Assembly: GCF_000974445.1 (NCBI RefSeq)
Contig: NZ_BBOJ01000002.1
Span: 1 to 64,000, forward strand
DNA: 64,000 nucleotides
Direction: 5' to 3'
From: Lentzea aerocolonigenes
Lineage (GTDB): Bacteria > Actinomycetota > Actinomycetes > Mycobacteriales > Pseudonocardiaceae
Shown: piece by piece, positions 16,363-25,384 of the stretch
Position numbering within the stretch: the first letter of the stretch is position 1
Layout of the letters: each line of letters opens with the position of its first letter
Notes under the pieces: generated by a model
The model's database searches: none
Told to the model about the DNA's origin: nothing
The model's input: only the letters and a program-made list of their open reading frames with translations
Made by a program: the position numbers and the translations under genes

Positions 16363-18304
16363 AGCACGGCCGCAGGCCCACCACTTCCGCGTCGTTCGAC
16401 GCCGACCAGCCGAACGGCAGGCCCACGTGAGTCAGGTGCGCGGCCGAATACACCTCGCCGCTCTCGTCCGCATAGGACTTGGCCGTGAGCCCCTTCAGCT
16501 TCACGCGTGACGACTGGCCGGGAACCACCGGGACACCCGTCAGCGGCCCGGTGTTCCAGGCCAGCACGACCACCCGATCCCCGGTCGAGTACTGGATGGC
16601 GTCGTTCAGCAGGTGCACCTCACCGCCGTGCACGACGTCCCGGATGTCCTTGTAGCGGGCGATCAGCACGGCGGCCTCCTCACGTTCCTCACGCGTCCAG
16701 CGGCGCACGTCCGCGCCGATGCCGAGCACACCCGCCATCGCGAGCACGAACCGGAACTTCAGCGACCGCGGCCGGGCGTCGAACGTGCCGGGCGCGTCGG
16801 TGACCCACGACGACATCAGGTGCGGGGCGTGCATGTGCAGGAACCCGTGCTGGATCTTCAACCGGTCGAGCGGCGCGGTGTTGTCGCTGGGCCACACGAC
16901 GTCGACACGAGCGGTGGTGGCGAGATCGGTCCGGCCTCCCCCGCCCGCGCAGCCCTCGACCAGCACGTGCGGGTGTTTCTCCCGCAAGTGGTCGAGGACG
17001 CGCCAGTAGTTGCGGACGTGCGCGTTGTCGAGCTCACCGGCGCGTTCGGTGGCGGGACGGTTCAGGTCCCACTTCAGGTAGCTGATCCGGTAGTCGGTCA
17101 GCAGCCGGTCCAGAGTGGACACCACGAACTCGTGCACCTCGGGCAGGCCGAGGTTGAGCAGCAGCTGGTTGCGGATCAGCGTCGGCTCACGGCCCTCGGT
17201 CCGGTACACCCAGTCCGGGTGCTCGGCGTACAGCTGCGACTTGGGGCTCACGCACTCCGGTTCGACCCACAGCCCGAACTCCAGGCCCATTGCGCGCACA
17301 TCGGTGACGAACGCACCGAAGTCCGGTGATTCCGGGTACCAGTCGCCCAGCCCGCCGGTGTCGTCGTGCCGACCGGCGAACCAGCCGTCGTCGACCACGA
17401 ACAGCTCGACCCCGAGGTCGGCGGCGATGCGGGCCAGCTCCCGTTGCCTCGGCAGCGCGACCTCGAACCCCGTTGCCTCCCACGAGTTGTAGAGCACGGG
17501 TTTGTGAACAGGCCTGGAGCGCAGGCGGTCGTAGGCGTGCCAGACGCGCGCCAGGCCGTCCGTCGAGTACGCCAGAGCCAGTTCGGGGGTCGTGAACGTC
17601 TCCCCCGGCCCGACGACGACCGGACCGAGCATCCCGGCGCGCACACGCGTGAGCCCGGAAGGCTCGACCTCAGCCGTGATCTCCCAGGAACCGGACCACG
17701 CCAGCGACACGCCCCACGTGTCGTCCACGGACAGCCACGGCGCGTAGTTGTGTCCGGGAACGCCGTAGGAGCTGCCGATCCGGAACCCGCCCGCGGGCAG
17801 GTCCACGTGGTCCAGCTGGAACTCGCGCGCCCACTCGCCGTGCAGGAAGGACAACCGCGGGGTGCGCACCGGCAGCGTGACGCCCGCCGACCCGATCCTG
17901 TCGAGCCGCAGCGGCTCGTCGCGGGTGTTGGTCAGCTCGACCCACCGCGCCAGCACGTCGACATCGGTCTCGGGCCGGTAGCAGAGCACGGCGCGGATGC
18001 CGGCGACCTCGTCCACGAACGCCAGCCGCAGCACGCCACCGGTCTCGGTGGCGCCGTCGAAGGCGAACCACGAGTCACCGGCCAGTTCGAGGTCGGCGCC
18101 GGTGAACGGCCGTTGCCCGCGCGGCACGTACTCGACCGGCGCCGCGTCCGCCTCGGTGATGAAGTGGATCTCGCCGAGGTTCTTCAGCGGCGACGGCCCG
18201 CACTCCACGCCGTGCGGGCCCCACGCCACCAGTTCCGCCCACCGGCCGCCGGGTTCGACGGCCACCGTGTACGAGGTGGTGGCCATCTCGAGCGTCCACG
18301 TCAT
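16361..18304 (-). CDS. GH36 alpha-galactosidase, intracellular
   Basis: A 647-residue enzyme without a signal peptide. The N-terminal beta-supersandwich is followed by a barrel with FVVDDGWFAGRHDD, the nucleophile in YLKWDLNR near residue 410, the glycine-rich EGCAGGGGRTD and the acid/base region WPSDNTAPLDRLKIQ near 473; these are clan GH-D, family GH36 features. Here SDNT is followed by Ala where many relatives have Asp. ATG 18304 overlaps the permease stop, so it is translated with the importer and would split imported galactosides such as raffinose-family sugars or melibiose. Confidence 0.92.
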   Translation of the reverse strand: MTWTLEMATTSYTVAVEPGGRWAELVAWGPHGVECGPSPLKNLGEIHFITEADAAPVEYVPRGQRPFTGADLELAGDSWFAFDGATETGGVLRLAFVDEVAGIRAVLCYRPETDVDVLARWVELTNTRDEPLRLDRIGSAGVTLPVRTPRLSFLHGEWAREFQLDHVDLPAGGFRIGSSYGVPGHNYAPWLSVDDTWGVSLAWSGSWEITAEVEPSGLTRVRAGMLGPVVVGPGETFTTPELALAYSTDGLARVWHAYDRLRSRPVHKPVLYNSWEATGFEVALPRQRELARIAADLGVELFVVDDGWFAGRHDDTGGLGDWYPESPDFGAFVTDVRAMGLEFGLWVEPECVSPKSQLYAEHPDWVYRTEGREPTLIRNQLLLNLGLPEVHEFVVSTLDRLLTDYRISYLKWDLNRPATERAGELDNAHVRNYWRVLDHLREKHPHVLVEGCAGGGGRTDLATTARVDVVWPSDNTAPLDRLKIQHGFLHMHAPHLMSSWVTDAPGTFDARPRSLKFRFVLAMAGVLGIGADVRRWTREEREEAAVLIARYKDIRDVVHGGEVHLLNDAIQYSTGDRVVVLAWNTGPLTGVPVVPGQSSRVKLKGLTAKSYADESGEVYSAAHLTHVGLPFGWSASNDAEVVGLRPC

Positions 18305-19122
18305 TTCACCGCTCCCACCGCGAGTCCGGAGATGAAGTGCCGCTGGAACCGCAGGAACACCGCCACGGTCGGGATCGCGGCGATCACCGAGCCGGCCGCG
18401 ATCACGTTCCAGTTCGACACGTACTGGCCCTGCAACGCGAGCAGCGCGGGCGTCACCGGCATGACGGAGGACGACCGCAGCACCGTGATCGCCCACAGCA
18501 GGTCGTTGAAGATCCAGGTGAACGCCAGTGCCGCGAGAGCTGCCAGCGCCGGCCTGGTCATCGGCAGCACGATCCGCCAGAAGATCTGCACGGGCCCGGC
18601 GCCGTCGATGGTGGCCGCCTCCTGCACCTCGTTCGGCATGGCGCGCATGAAGCCCTGCAGCACGAACGTGTAGAAGCCCAGGCCGAACCCGACCTGCACG
18701 ACGATCAACGCGACGAGCGTGTCGTAGATCCCGAGCAGCTCGGTCAGCTTCGACACCGGCACCAGCAGGATCTGCGGCGGCAACAGGTTTCCCGCGAGCA
18801 TCAGCAGGATGATCGAGCGCCGGCCGGGGATCTCGAAGCGGCTCAACGCGTACGCCGCCGCCGAACTCAGCGCGAGCGACAGGAACACCGTCGGGACCGT
18901 CACGAGGACGCTGTTCCACATCGCTCGAGCGCCACCGTTGGTCCACGCCTCGCCGAACCCGGCGAACGTGAACGACTGCGGTGTCGAAGCCAGCCCGTGA
19001 GCCGCGATGTCGTCGAACGAGCGGACTGCGGTGATCAGCACCGCCACGATCGGCAGCAACCACAGGAAGGACACTGTGCCCGCCACGGCGTGGAAGACGC
19101 GGCCAGAAGTGCTGCTGGACAT
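18301..19122 (-). CDS. Sugar ABC importer permease, MalG type
   Basis: A 273-residue inner-membrane permease with six predicted helices and the EAA loop DGAGPVQIFWRIVLPMTRPAL that contacts the ATPase. ATG 19122 begins just after the upstream permease stop. It pairs with the 19125-19952 permease. No dedicated ATPase gene is present, so a shared MsiK-like ATPase elsewhere probably drives it, as usual in actinomycetes. Confidence 0.92.
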   Translation of the reverse strand: MSSSTSGRVFHAVAGTVSFLWLLPIVAVLITAVRSFDDIAAHGLASTPQSFTFAGFGEAWTNGGARAMWNSVLVTVPTVFLSLALSSAAAYALSRFEIPGRRSIILLMLAGNLLPPQILLVPVSKLTELLGIYDTLVALIVVQVGFGLGFYTFVLQGFMRAMPNEVQEAATIDGAGPVQIFWRIVLPMTRPALAALAALAFTWIFNDLLWAITVLRSSSVMPVTPALLALQGQYVSNWNVIAAGSVIAAIPTVAVFLRFQRHFISGLAVGAVK

Positions 19123-19124
19123 CT

Positions 19125-19952
19125 TCAGTTCTCCCGGAACGCGCGGACGAGGTAGGTCACGATCACGCCGAACGCCAGCACGAAGATCACGACCGCGAGC
19201 GCACTCGCGTACCCGAGCTTCAGCGACTGGAACGCGGTCGCGTACATGTACGTGCTGAGCAGCTCGGAAGAGTGGTAGGGCCCGCCGCGCGTCATCGACC
19301 ACACCACGTCGAACGACCGCAGCGAGTCGATCACGATCACCGACAGCACGACCGAGTTCACCGACCGCAGCTGCGGCCACGTGACGTGCTGGAACTTCTG
19401 CCAGGCCGTGGCACCGTCCAAAGTGGCCGCTTCGTAGAGCCCCGGGTCAATGCCTTTGAGCCCGGCCAGGTACAGCACCATCACGTACCCGACCTGCCGC
19501 CACAGCGCCGGAACCAGCACGGCGTACAGCGCGGTGTCCGGGTCGGCGAGCGGTGACGAGTCGAAGAGACCGCCGGGCTGGTAGAGCACCTGCCAGATCA
19601 ACGAGGTGGCGACCAGCGAGAACACCACCGGCACGAACAACGCCGCCCGGTACACCCCGACGCCGCGTCGTTCCTTCTGCAGCAACACCGCCAGCCCGAG
19701 ACCACCGACCGCGGACAGCCCGCCGAACAGCACGAGCCAGATCGCGGTGTTGGTGACGGCAGTGTGGAAGACGGGGTCCTCGAGCATCCTGGCGTAGTTG
19801 CCGAGCCCGGCGAACCGGGGCGGCGAGACGCCGTCCCAGTTCGTCAGGGAGAGCCAGAACCCCTGCAGCGCGGGCCAGAAGACCCAGAACCCCTCCACCA
19901 GCAACGGGATGAGCACGAACAGGAGCAGAACAGGAGGGACCCGACGGCTCAT
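19125..19952 (-). CDS. Sugar ABC importer permease, MalF type
   Basis: A 275-residue permease of the CUT1 class. It has a hydrophobic N-terminal helix (VLLLFVLIPLLVEGFWVFW), a periplasm-facing segment GLGNYARMLEDP typical of MalF/UgpA proteins, and the EAA loop DGATAWQKFQHVTWPQL. It starts 1 bp after the binding-protein gene ends and runs straight into the MalG-type permease gene. Together with the adjacent alpha-galactosidases, it likely imports an alpha-galactoside. Confidence 0.92.
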   Translation of the reverse strand: MSRRVPPVLLLFVLIPLLVEGFWVFWPALQGFWLSLTNWDGVSPPRFAGLGNYARMLEDPVFHTAVTNTAIWLVLFGGLSAVGGLGLAVLLQKERRGVGVYRAALFVPVVFSLVATSLIWQVLYQPGGLFDSSPLADPDTALYAVLVPALWRQVGYVMVLYLAGLKGIDPGLYEAATLDGATAWQKFQHVTWPQLRSVNSVVLSVIVIDSLRSFDVVWSMTRGGPYHSSELLSTYMYATAFQSLKLGYASALAVVIFVLAFGVIVTYLVRAFREN

Positions 19953-19953
19953 G

Positions 19954-21216
19954 TCAGGACGACCACACCTGCTGCGCGGCCTTCTGCCAGTCCGCGAGGA
20001 TCGTGTCCAGCTGGTCGGGCTGCTGGAGGAACTTGATAAGCGCGGCGTCCGCGGTGGGCTGCAACGCGTCGCTGGAGTCGCGGTTGAAGAACTGCGTGAT
20101 CTCCGCGGCCTCCTTGAGGTGCGCGCGGCCCTTCTGCACGAGCGGCGTGCCGGAGTCCTTGGCGTTGGGGTGCGTCGGCAGGATCGTGCCGGAGGAGTTC
20201 TTGATGTAGACCTCCTGCCCCTCCGCCGAGGCCGCGTAGGTCAGGAACTCCTTGAGCTCCTTGACGTGCGGCGACTTCGAGCTGGCGAAGAACCCGTCGG
20301 TCGGCCCTTCCTCCGCCAGCGGCACCTTCGGGTCGATGATCGGGAACCGGAAGAAGTCGATGTCGTCGAGAGCGTCCTTCGGTGCCGCGTCGGCGAAGAA
20401 CGCGCCGGTGAGCAGCATGCCCGTGCGACCCTGCAGCAACGCGGTCGTGGCCTCCTGGAAGCCGATCGCGGTGCCGTTGGGATCGGTGTAGGGCAACACT
20501 TCCCGCCACGGCGTGAAGATCGCCTTCACCTTGGGATCGTCGAAGCGCTGCTTGCCGGCGAGCAGCTCGCGGTGGAACGGCGCGCCGTTGATCCGGATGT
20601 TGAAGTAGTCGAACCAGCTCGACGCCGTCCACGGCGAGTCGGAGCCCGCGCCCATGCCGAGCGGGATGACACCCTTCGACTGGAGCGTCTGGCAGAGCGC
20701 GACGAACTCCTGCCACGTCTTCGGCGGGGTGACGCCCCACTTCTGGAAGTTCGACCTGCGGTAGAAGAAGCTCCACCAGTAGTACGTCGTCGGCACGAAA
20801 ACCCTGCCGCTCAACGTCTTGAACGCCTGCGGGTAGTCGCCCATGGTCTGCCAGACGTCGCTGACGTCGAGCAGCAGCCCTTTCTCCTCGTACCCCTTGA
20901 GCAGCGAGCCGGGGTACCAGGTGAAGAGGTCGGGCGGGTTAGCCGAGGTGAGGTAGCTCGGCAGCTGGGTGCGGAAGGTCTCGGACGCCACGGTGTTGAC
21001 CGAGGCCTGCGAACCTTTCCTGTCGTTGAACGCCTTGACCAGTGCCTCGATCGCCGCCTTCGCCGCGGGCGCCGAGAGGTTCGACTGGATCGTGGCCGTG
21101 CCCGCCGTCTGAGCGACCGGGCCGGAGGACGCCGAGGTGGCGCAGGATGCCGTGCCGCTGACCAGCAACCCGGCTCCCGCGGCGGCGGTGACGCGGAGGA
21201 AGTGACGCCTGTCCAT
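19954..21216 (-). CDS. Sugar-binding lipoprotein of the galactoside importer
   Basis: A 420-residue CUT1 extracellular solute-binding protein. The N-terminus carries a twin-arginine signal (RRHFLRV) and a lipobox LVSGTASC, so it is probably exported folded by Tat and lipid-anchored. The mature part has the type 1 SBP pattern with many aromatic residues. ATG 21216 was chosen over a TTG three codons earlier because it places the RR motif at the normal distance. It heads the minus-strand importer operon, with the operator at 21255 just upstream. Confidence 0.92.
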   Translation of the reverse strand: MDRRHFLRVTAAAGAGLLVSGTASCATSASSGPVAQTAGTATIQSNLSAPAAKAAIEALVKAFNDRKGSQASVNTVASETFRTQLPSYLTSANPPDLFTWYPGSLLKGYEEKGLLLDVSDVWQTMGDYPQAFKTLSGRVFVPTTYYWWSFFYRRSNFQKWGVTPPKTWQEFVALCQTLQSKGVIPLGMGAGSDSPWTASSWFDYFNIRINGAPFHRELLAGKQRFDDPKVKAIFTPWREVLPYTDPNGTAIGFQEATTALLQGRTGMLLTGAFFADAAPKDALDDIDFFRFPIIDPKVPLAEEGPTDGFFASSKSPHVKELKEFLTYAASAEGQEVYIKNSSGTILPTHPNAKDSGTPLVQKGRAHLKEAAEITQFFNRDSSDALQPTADAALIKFLQQPDQLDTILADWQKAAQQVWSS

Positions 21217-21254
21217 GGCGGACAAGACTGCGCTTTGGGCATGATCAAGTCAAG

Positions 21255-21272
21255 AATAATTCATAATTTATG
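21255..21272. promoter_or_regulatory. Operator copy 2 of the galactoside cluster
   Basis: AATAATTCATAATTTATG differs at one of 18 positions from the site at 15719. It lies 23 bp before the GntR start and 39 bp before the divergent binding-protein gene, so one regulator could control itself, the importer and, through the other copy, the galactosidase and aldolase. Confidence 0.7.
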
Positions 21273-21294
21273 ATGTGCCGTATGATCCCGGTCC

Positions 21295-21981
21295 ATGAGC
21301 GAGAAGCGGCTGCGTGGCGTGCACGGCCAGACCGTCGAAGCGCTGGCGGGCCGGATCCTGGCCGGCGAGATCGCCGAGGGCGACACCCTCGACCTCCCGG
21401 CACTGCGCGAGGAACTCGACGTGTCGCTGACGGCGTTGCGCGAGGCCCTGAAAGTGCTGTCGGCCAAGGGCATCATCGACGCCAGGCAGAAACGCGGCAC
21501 CTTCGTGCAGCCGCGCTCGTCGTGGAACCTCCTCGACACCGACGTGATGCGCTGGCAGACCCAGGCAGGCGCCGACCACGGCCTGTTCGACGAACTAACC
21601 GAGATGCGCGTGATCGTAGAACCCGCCGCAGCCCGCCTGGCCGCCGAACGCGCGTCCGACACGGACATCGAGGCACTCTCGGCCGCACTGGACCGGATGG
21701 CCGACGCCCGCGACCTGGCCGCGACCGTCCGTGCGGACCTCGAGTTCCACCGGTTGCTGATGGCGGCCACGCACAACACGTTCCTGACGCAGGTCGAGCG
21801 GATCATCGCGATCGGGCTGGCGGAGCGGGACAAGCTGGTGCACGGGAGCGTGGACGACGACCCGGTGCCGTCGCACCGGGCGGTGCTGGACGCGATCGCG
21901 GCGCGAGACCCTGAAGGTGCTTACGAGGCGATGCGGGCGCTGGTCGACAAGTCGGGGGCGGACCTCGATCGGCTGCGCTGA
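21295..21981 (+). CDS. FadR-family GntR regulator of the galactoside/galactonate cluster
   Basis: A 228-residue regulator: a winged helix-turn-helix in residues 10 to 75 (LREELDVSLTALREALKVLSAKGII, then KRGTFV) and an all-helical FCD ligand domain. It contains the metal-binding-type residues in LTEMRVIVEP, LEFHRLL and PSHRAVLDAI. The sequence resembles DgoR-type regulators that sense galactonate. It is divergent from the importer operon and next to one of the two matching AT-rich palindromes, so it is the natural candidate to bind them. Ligand identity is inference. Confidence 0.9.
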   Translation: MSEKRLRGVHGQTVEALAGRILAGEIAEGDTLDLPALREELDVSLTALREALKVLSAKGIIDARQKRGTFVQPRSSWNLLDTDVMRWQTQAGADHGLFDELTEMRVIVEPAAARLAAERASDTDIEALSAALDRMADARDLAATVRADLEFHRLLMAATHNTFLTQVERIIAIGLAERDKLVHGSVDDDPVPSHRAVLDAIAARDPEGAYEAMRALVDKSGADLDRLR

Positions 21982-22056
21982 AGCCGCCTTGAGAGTCAGC
22001 CTCCAGTATTCGGACTTCGACTGGGCAGCGTGGTCGCGGTTGTGCCGATGGTTGCG

Positions 22057-22318
22057 TGGGTCGTATGACGAGCCGGGTCATTTCATCGCCGCTTCGCGAC
22101 GATTGCGATTGGCGCTTGACTTCGGGGCCCTTGCGAGGCGCTGTGTCGGGCGGAAAAGGTCGGATGCTCCGCACCCGCCCGATCCGAAAAGGCTAGCACC
22201 TCGCACCCAAAGTCAAGCCCCAATCGCAAGCGTGCGTGGTCCCGTTTGTTGTTCGGCTCGCCTCATTACCGCTTGCCCGATGACGCATAGCCCTGTCCGG
22301 CTCGGCTTCGCCATCGCG
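22057..22318 (+). repeat. Left arm of a long inverted repeat around the DUF222/HNH gene
   Basis: About 262 bp, from GGGTCGTATGACGAGCC to CGGCTTCGCCATCGC, recur in inverted orientation at 23798-24057 with high identity. Inside the arm lies a second inverted repeat: 24 bases at 22103-22126 pair with 22206-22229 (22 of 24 match), and between them TCGGAT at 22160 faces ATCCGA at 22182, so the arm could fold into a long hairpin. The flanks 21982-22056 and 22319-22536 hold no gene I can support. The open frame crossing this arm reflects the repeat and is not protein-like. Confidence 0.85.
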
Positions 22319-22536
22319 GTTGTCGGGTGCTCAGCTTCGCCGTCGACAGCGGTTCAGCGGGAGAGGCGGTTGTGGTTTGCCGTGGCCACTTTGCCGTCGC
22401 CGTCGCGGAATTGTCGACGCGCGACAGAATGGCCCGACGCGACAATGAGAAAGCCATAGCCCATCCAGCCATCGGCCAGGCAGCATTGATCTGCCCGCTA
22501 GTCGTGGCGGGCGGCATCGCTGTGCCTGCCTGACGG

Positions 22537-23730
22537 TCAGGCGATGTTGATCGGGTTGCGTCTCGGCTTTTGTTGGGGGTCGAGCCAGTCAGGTGCATAG
22601 AAGGTCGGTATCCCGTTGACCAGCTTGACGTCCCACTTGCTCTGGTGGACGAGTGTGTGGTGGTGGCGGCAGAGCAGCACGGCGTTGTCGACGGAGGTGT
22701 CGCCGCCGTTGGCCCAGTGTCGGATGTGGTGGGCGTCGCAGTGTCTGGGTGGTCTACCGCAGCCCGGAAACGCGCAACCCCGATCCCTCGCGACCAGGGT
22801 CCGTCGGATTCCGGCGGGGAAGGTGCGGGTCTTGCGGCCGATGTCCATCGGCTGGCCCTGGCTGCCCAGCAGCAGCGGGATGATGCCCGCGTTGCAGGCC
22901 AGCTGCCGCACCTGCTCGGCGGGGATGTGATCGCCGTTGTCCAACATGCCCTGACCCACCTGGTTGGCGAGGTCCTCGTGCCGCATCGTCACAGTCAGCG
23001 TGACCGGCTCGCCGCCGTGTTCGGGCAGCTGGTCGGCGCGCAGCATCAAGTCGACCAGCTCGGCCAGGGCGTCGCCCTCGCGTTCGGAGCGGCTGCGCGC
23101 GTCTGGGCCCTGGCCGGTGTCCGGACGGGGCTTGGCCAGCGGATCCAGCAGCGCCTCGTACTTCGCACCGGTGACCTTGTCCAGCTTCGCCCGGATCTCC
23201 AGCCGCCCGTTCTTCCACTGCATCAAGTGCTGATTGCCCGGCGGCACGGGCTCGGGATCACGCGGCTCCGGGTCGTTCTGGAAGAGGCTGTACGCGAGCT
23301 TCTTGCCCAGGGTGCGGACCGTGTGAGGCTCGAAGTCGCGGGCGTAGCCCACCACGTCGGCTTCGCGGTCGGCGGGCACGGTCTTCATCACCGCCGCGAC
23401 CGCCGCGACGTGGTCGACCGACAGCGCGCCCTCGGCCACCGCCTCCGCCGTGAGCGGAAGCTTAGGAGCGAGCTCACTGCCGGTCGGGGTGATCTCATTC
23501 GTCAGCAGCGCGGCAGTGTCGATCCACCGCTTGGCGACGTGAATGTCCCAGCGGACGACGTGCCGCAACACCTTCGGCAAATCCTTGTAGCCGAGCTCGC
23601 TCGCGGCTCCGCGCCGATCCAATTCGGCGACGATCTGCAACGCGGCATTCTCACGGACCCGGATTTCCGTCACCTCGTCGACGAGACTGCGGAGCAGCTC
23701 GTCGGTGGAGAGGAGGCGGGTTTCGATCAC
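22537..23730 (-). CDS. DUF222/HNH endonuclease domain protein (13E12-repeat family)
   Basis: A 397-residue protein. The N-terminal two thirds are the helical DUF222 domain typical of actinobacterial 13E12-repeat proteins (ELGYKDLPKVLRHVVRWD). The C-terminus carries an HNH nuclease: RDRGCAFPGCGRPPRHCDAHH, then HWANGGDTSVDNAVLLCRHHH, with both zinc-binding Cys pairs and the catalytic His present. GTG 23730 is the start. A 6-bp hairpin (GCCTGA/TCAGGC) spans its stop. In mycobacteria relatives occur as dispersed REP13E12 repeats; here the gene is framed by large inverted repeats. Function unproven; a homing-like or element-linked nuclease is plausible. Confidence 0.88.
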   Translation of the reverse strand: MIETRLLSTDELLRSLVDEVTEIRVRENAALQIVAELDRRGAASELGYKDLPKVLRHVVRWDIHVAKRWIDTAALLTNEITPTGSELAPKLPLTAEAVAEGALSVDHVAAVAAVMKTVPADREADVVGYARDFEPHTVRTLGKKLAYSLFQNDPEPRDPEPVPPGNQHLMQWKNGRLEIRAKLDKVTGAKYEALLDPLAKPRPDTGQGPDARSRSEREGDALAELVDLMLRADQLPEHGGEPVTLTVTMRHEDLANQVGQGMLDNGDHIPAEQVRQLACNAGIIPLLLGSQGQPMDIGRKTRTFPAGIRRTLVARDRGCAFPGCGRPPRHCDAHHIRHWANGGDTSVDNAVLLCRHHHTLVHQSKWDVKLVNGIPTFYAPDWLDPQQKPRRNPINIA

Positions 23731-23797
23731 GTGTTCTAATCTACCGCAAGATCACGAACGAATAACGGGCAAAGCCGCACACGATCGGGTGAACCAG

Positions 23798-24057
23798 CGA
23801 TGGCGAAGCCGAGCCGAACCGGGCAATGCGAACGCAGGCAAGCGGTAATGAGGTGGGCCGAACAACAAACGCAACCACGCACGCGTGCGATTGGGGCTTG
23901 ACTTTGGGAGCGAGGTGCTAGCCTTTTCGGATCGGGCGGGTGCGGAGCATCCGACCTTTTCCACCCGACACAGCGCCTCGCAAGGGCCCCGAAGTCAAGC
24001 CCCAATCGCAATCGTCGCGAAGCGGCGATGAAATGACCCGGCTCGCCATACGACCCA
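23798..24057 (-). repeat. Right arm of the long inverted repeat
   Basis: Reverse-complement copy of 22057-22318. Its own internal inverted repeat is 23886-23908 against 23988-24010 (22 of 23 match). The two arms face each other around the DUF222/HNH gene, giving a 2.0-kb unit. The rest of the 23731-24270 gap holds no gene I can support. Confidence 0.85.
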
Positions 24058-24270
24058 GCCGACCACGCTGGAACGAGACCAAAACCAGCAAAAGGTGACC
24101 CCTCCGCTGGAACCCGCGCCGAACCACGAAACCCGACCCGCGCACGCTCCAAACACAAGCCGGCCACGCAACCCAATCTTCCGCGAGCAGCCGACGGAGC
24201 GCCCCCACGCGAGCGCCCCTCCCGGCATGGACGTTCTGCCGCGCACCCCCGCCCAACGATCCGCGACTGA

Positions 24271-24858
24271 TCAGTCCGGTACGGCGAACGCGGCCTCCAG
24301 CGGCGGCAACACGGCACGTGCGTCGACACCCGAGAACCACAGCCCCACCACGAACGCCGACATCGCCTCCAGGTACCGGGCCCGGTTCAGCCCACCGGCG
24401 CGGACGGGCTCCGCTTTCAGGTCGCGGACGAGTTCCTCGACCTGGGCGAGCGCGTCGGCGTCGTCGCCGCACAGCGGAACGGCGAGTCGTCGTCCCTCGA
24501 ACACCCGCTCCTCCGCCTGCCACACCTCGGCCGCGCAGAGGTTGAACGCCTTCACGACTCGCGCACCCGGCGCCAGCCTCGCGACCCGTTCCGCGACGGC
24601 GTCCTCCCCCAGCACCATGTTCCCGTCGTCCGGCTCGAAGGCGTTCGTGCAGTCGATCAGCGTTTTCCCGGTGAAGTCGGCCTGTGTCAACACTTCCGCC
24701 AACGCCGGCACTGGCACGGCCAGCAGCACGACGTCGCCGAACTCCGCGGCGGCACGGATCGAATCCCGCCTGCCGTACCGGATGTCGTGCCCGGCGGTGG
24801 ACCAGCCGCCGCCCAGTGCTCGTGCCATCTGCCCGGCGCCGATGATTCCCATTCGCAT
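24271..24858 (-). CDS. F420- or NADP-dependent reductase-like Rossmann protein
   Basis: A 195-residue NAD(P)-binding protein starting MRMGIIGAGQMARAL, with the GxGxxA nucleotide motif, RYGRRD as the NADP-phosphate-type residue patch, and LLAVPVPAL plus DCTNAF as in NADPH:F420 oxidoreductase (Fno/NpdG) relatives. It is divergent from the HxlR regulator with a 66-bp gap, the usual position for a redox enzyme under HxlR control. Physiological substrate unknown. Confidence 0.82.
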   Translation of the reverse strand: MRMGIIGAGQMARALGGGWSTAGHDIRYGRRDSIRAAAEFGDVVLLAVPVPALAEVLTQADFTGKTLIDCTNAFEPDDGNMVLGEDAVAERVARLAPGARVVKAFNLCAAEVWQAEERVFEGRRLAVPLCGDDADALAQVEELVRDLKAEPVRAGGLNRARYLEAMSAFVVGLWFSGVDARAVLPPLEAAFAVPD

Positions 24859-24924
24859 GCCGCCGACGATAGGAAGTTCGAAAGGCACCCTCGGGTGCGC
24901 AACGGCGCTGGCAGGCTGTACGGC

Positions 24925-25293
24925 GTGATCGAACAGAGGGATCTGGGGCCGTACGGCGACTTCGAGGCCGACTGCCCGGCGCGGATCGCGGTCGACCTCT
25001 TCGGCAACTCCTGGCTGACGGTGATCGTCTACACGCTGCGCGACGGGCCGATGCGCCCCGGTGACCTGCGTGCCGCGATCGGCCACATCAGCCAGAAGAT
25101 GCTGACGCAGACGTTGCGGCGCATGGAGAACATGGCTCTCGTGGAACGTCGCCGGTACGCCGAGGCACCGCCGCGCGTCGAGTACTCGCTGACCGAGGCC
25201 GGACGGGACCTGCTGGTGCCGATCTTCGCTCTCGGCGCCTGGACCGAGCGGCACGGGGACTCAGTCCGCAATGCGATGTTCGGCGAGATCTGA
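24925..25293 (+). CDS. HxlR-family regulator
   Basis: A 122-residue winged-helix protein with the HxlR hallmarks: a single early Cys (FEADCPAR), then LFGNSWLTVIVYTLRDGPMRPGDLR across helices 1 to 3 and SLTEAGRDLL at the wing. GTG 24925 was chosen because it gives the normal family length. HxlR proteins often sense electrophiles or quinones via the conserved Cys. It likely controls the divergent reductase gene. Confidence 0.88.
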   Translation: MIEQRDLGPYGDFEADCPARIAVDLFGNSWLTVIVYTLRDGPMRPGDLRAAIGHISQKMLTQTLRRMENMALVERRRYAEAPPRVEYSLTEAGRDLLVPIFALGAWTERHGDSVRNAMFGEI

Positions 25294-25384
25294 ATTCGCT
25301 TGGCCCCTCGCGTCGTTGATCAGGGCGTGGCTAATGTCGTCTCGCGGCCGCATTCGACTTTCCACGACAACGAGGTGAAAAAAC

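Noticed and set aside
16361..19063. A 900-residue continuous minus-strand frame
   Set aside because: Only the part from 18304 is the GH36 enzyme. The upstream 250 codons are an Arg-rich shadow of the MalG-type permease in another frame.
21917..22459. Matching frames in both inverted-repeat arms (also 23736-24329) that look like a shared peptide
   Set aside because: Similarity follows from the DNA repeat; no ribosome site and the frame runs across hairpins, so it is not taken as coding.
22570..23739. A 389-residue plus-strand frame opposite the DUF222/HNH gene
   Set aside because: No motif, while the minus strand has the intact HNH domain.
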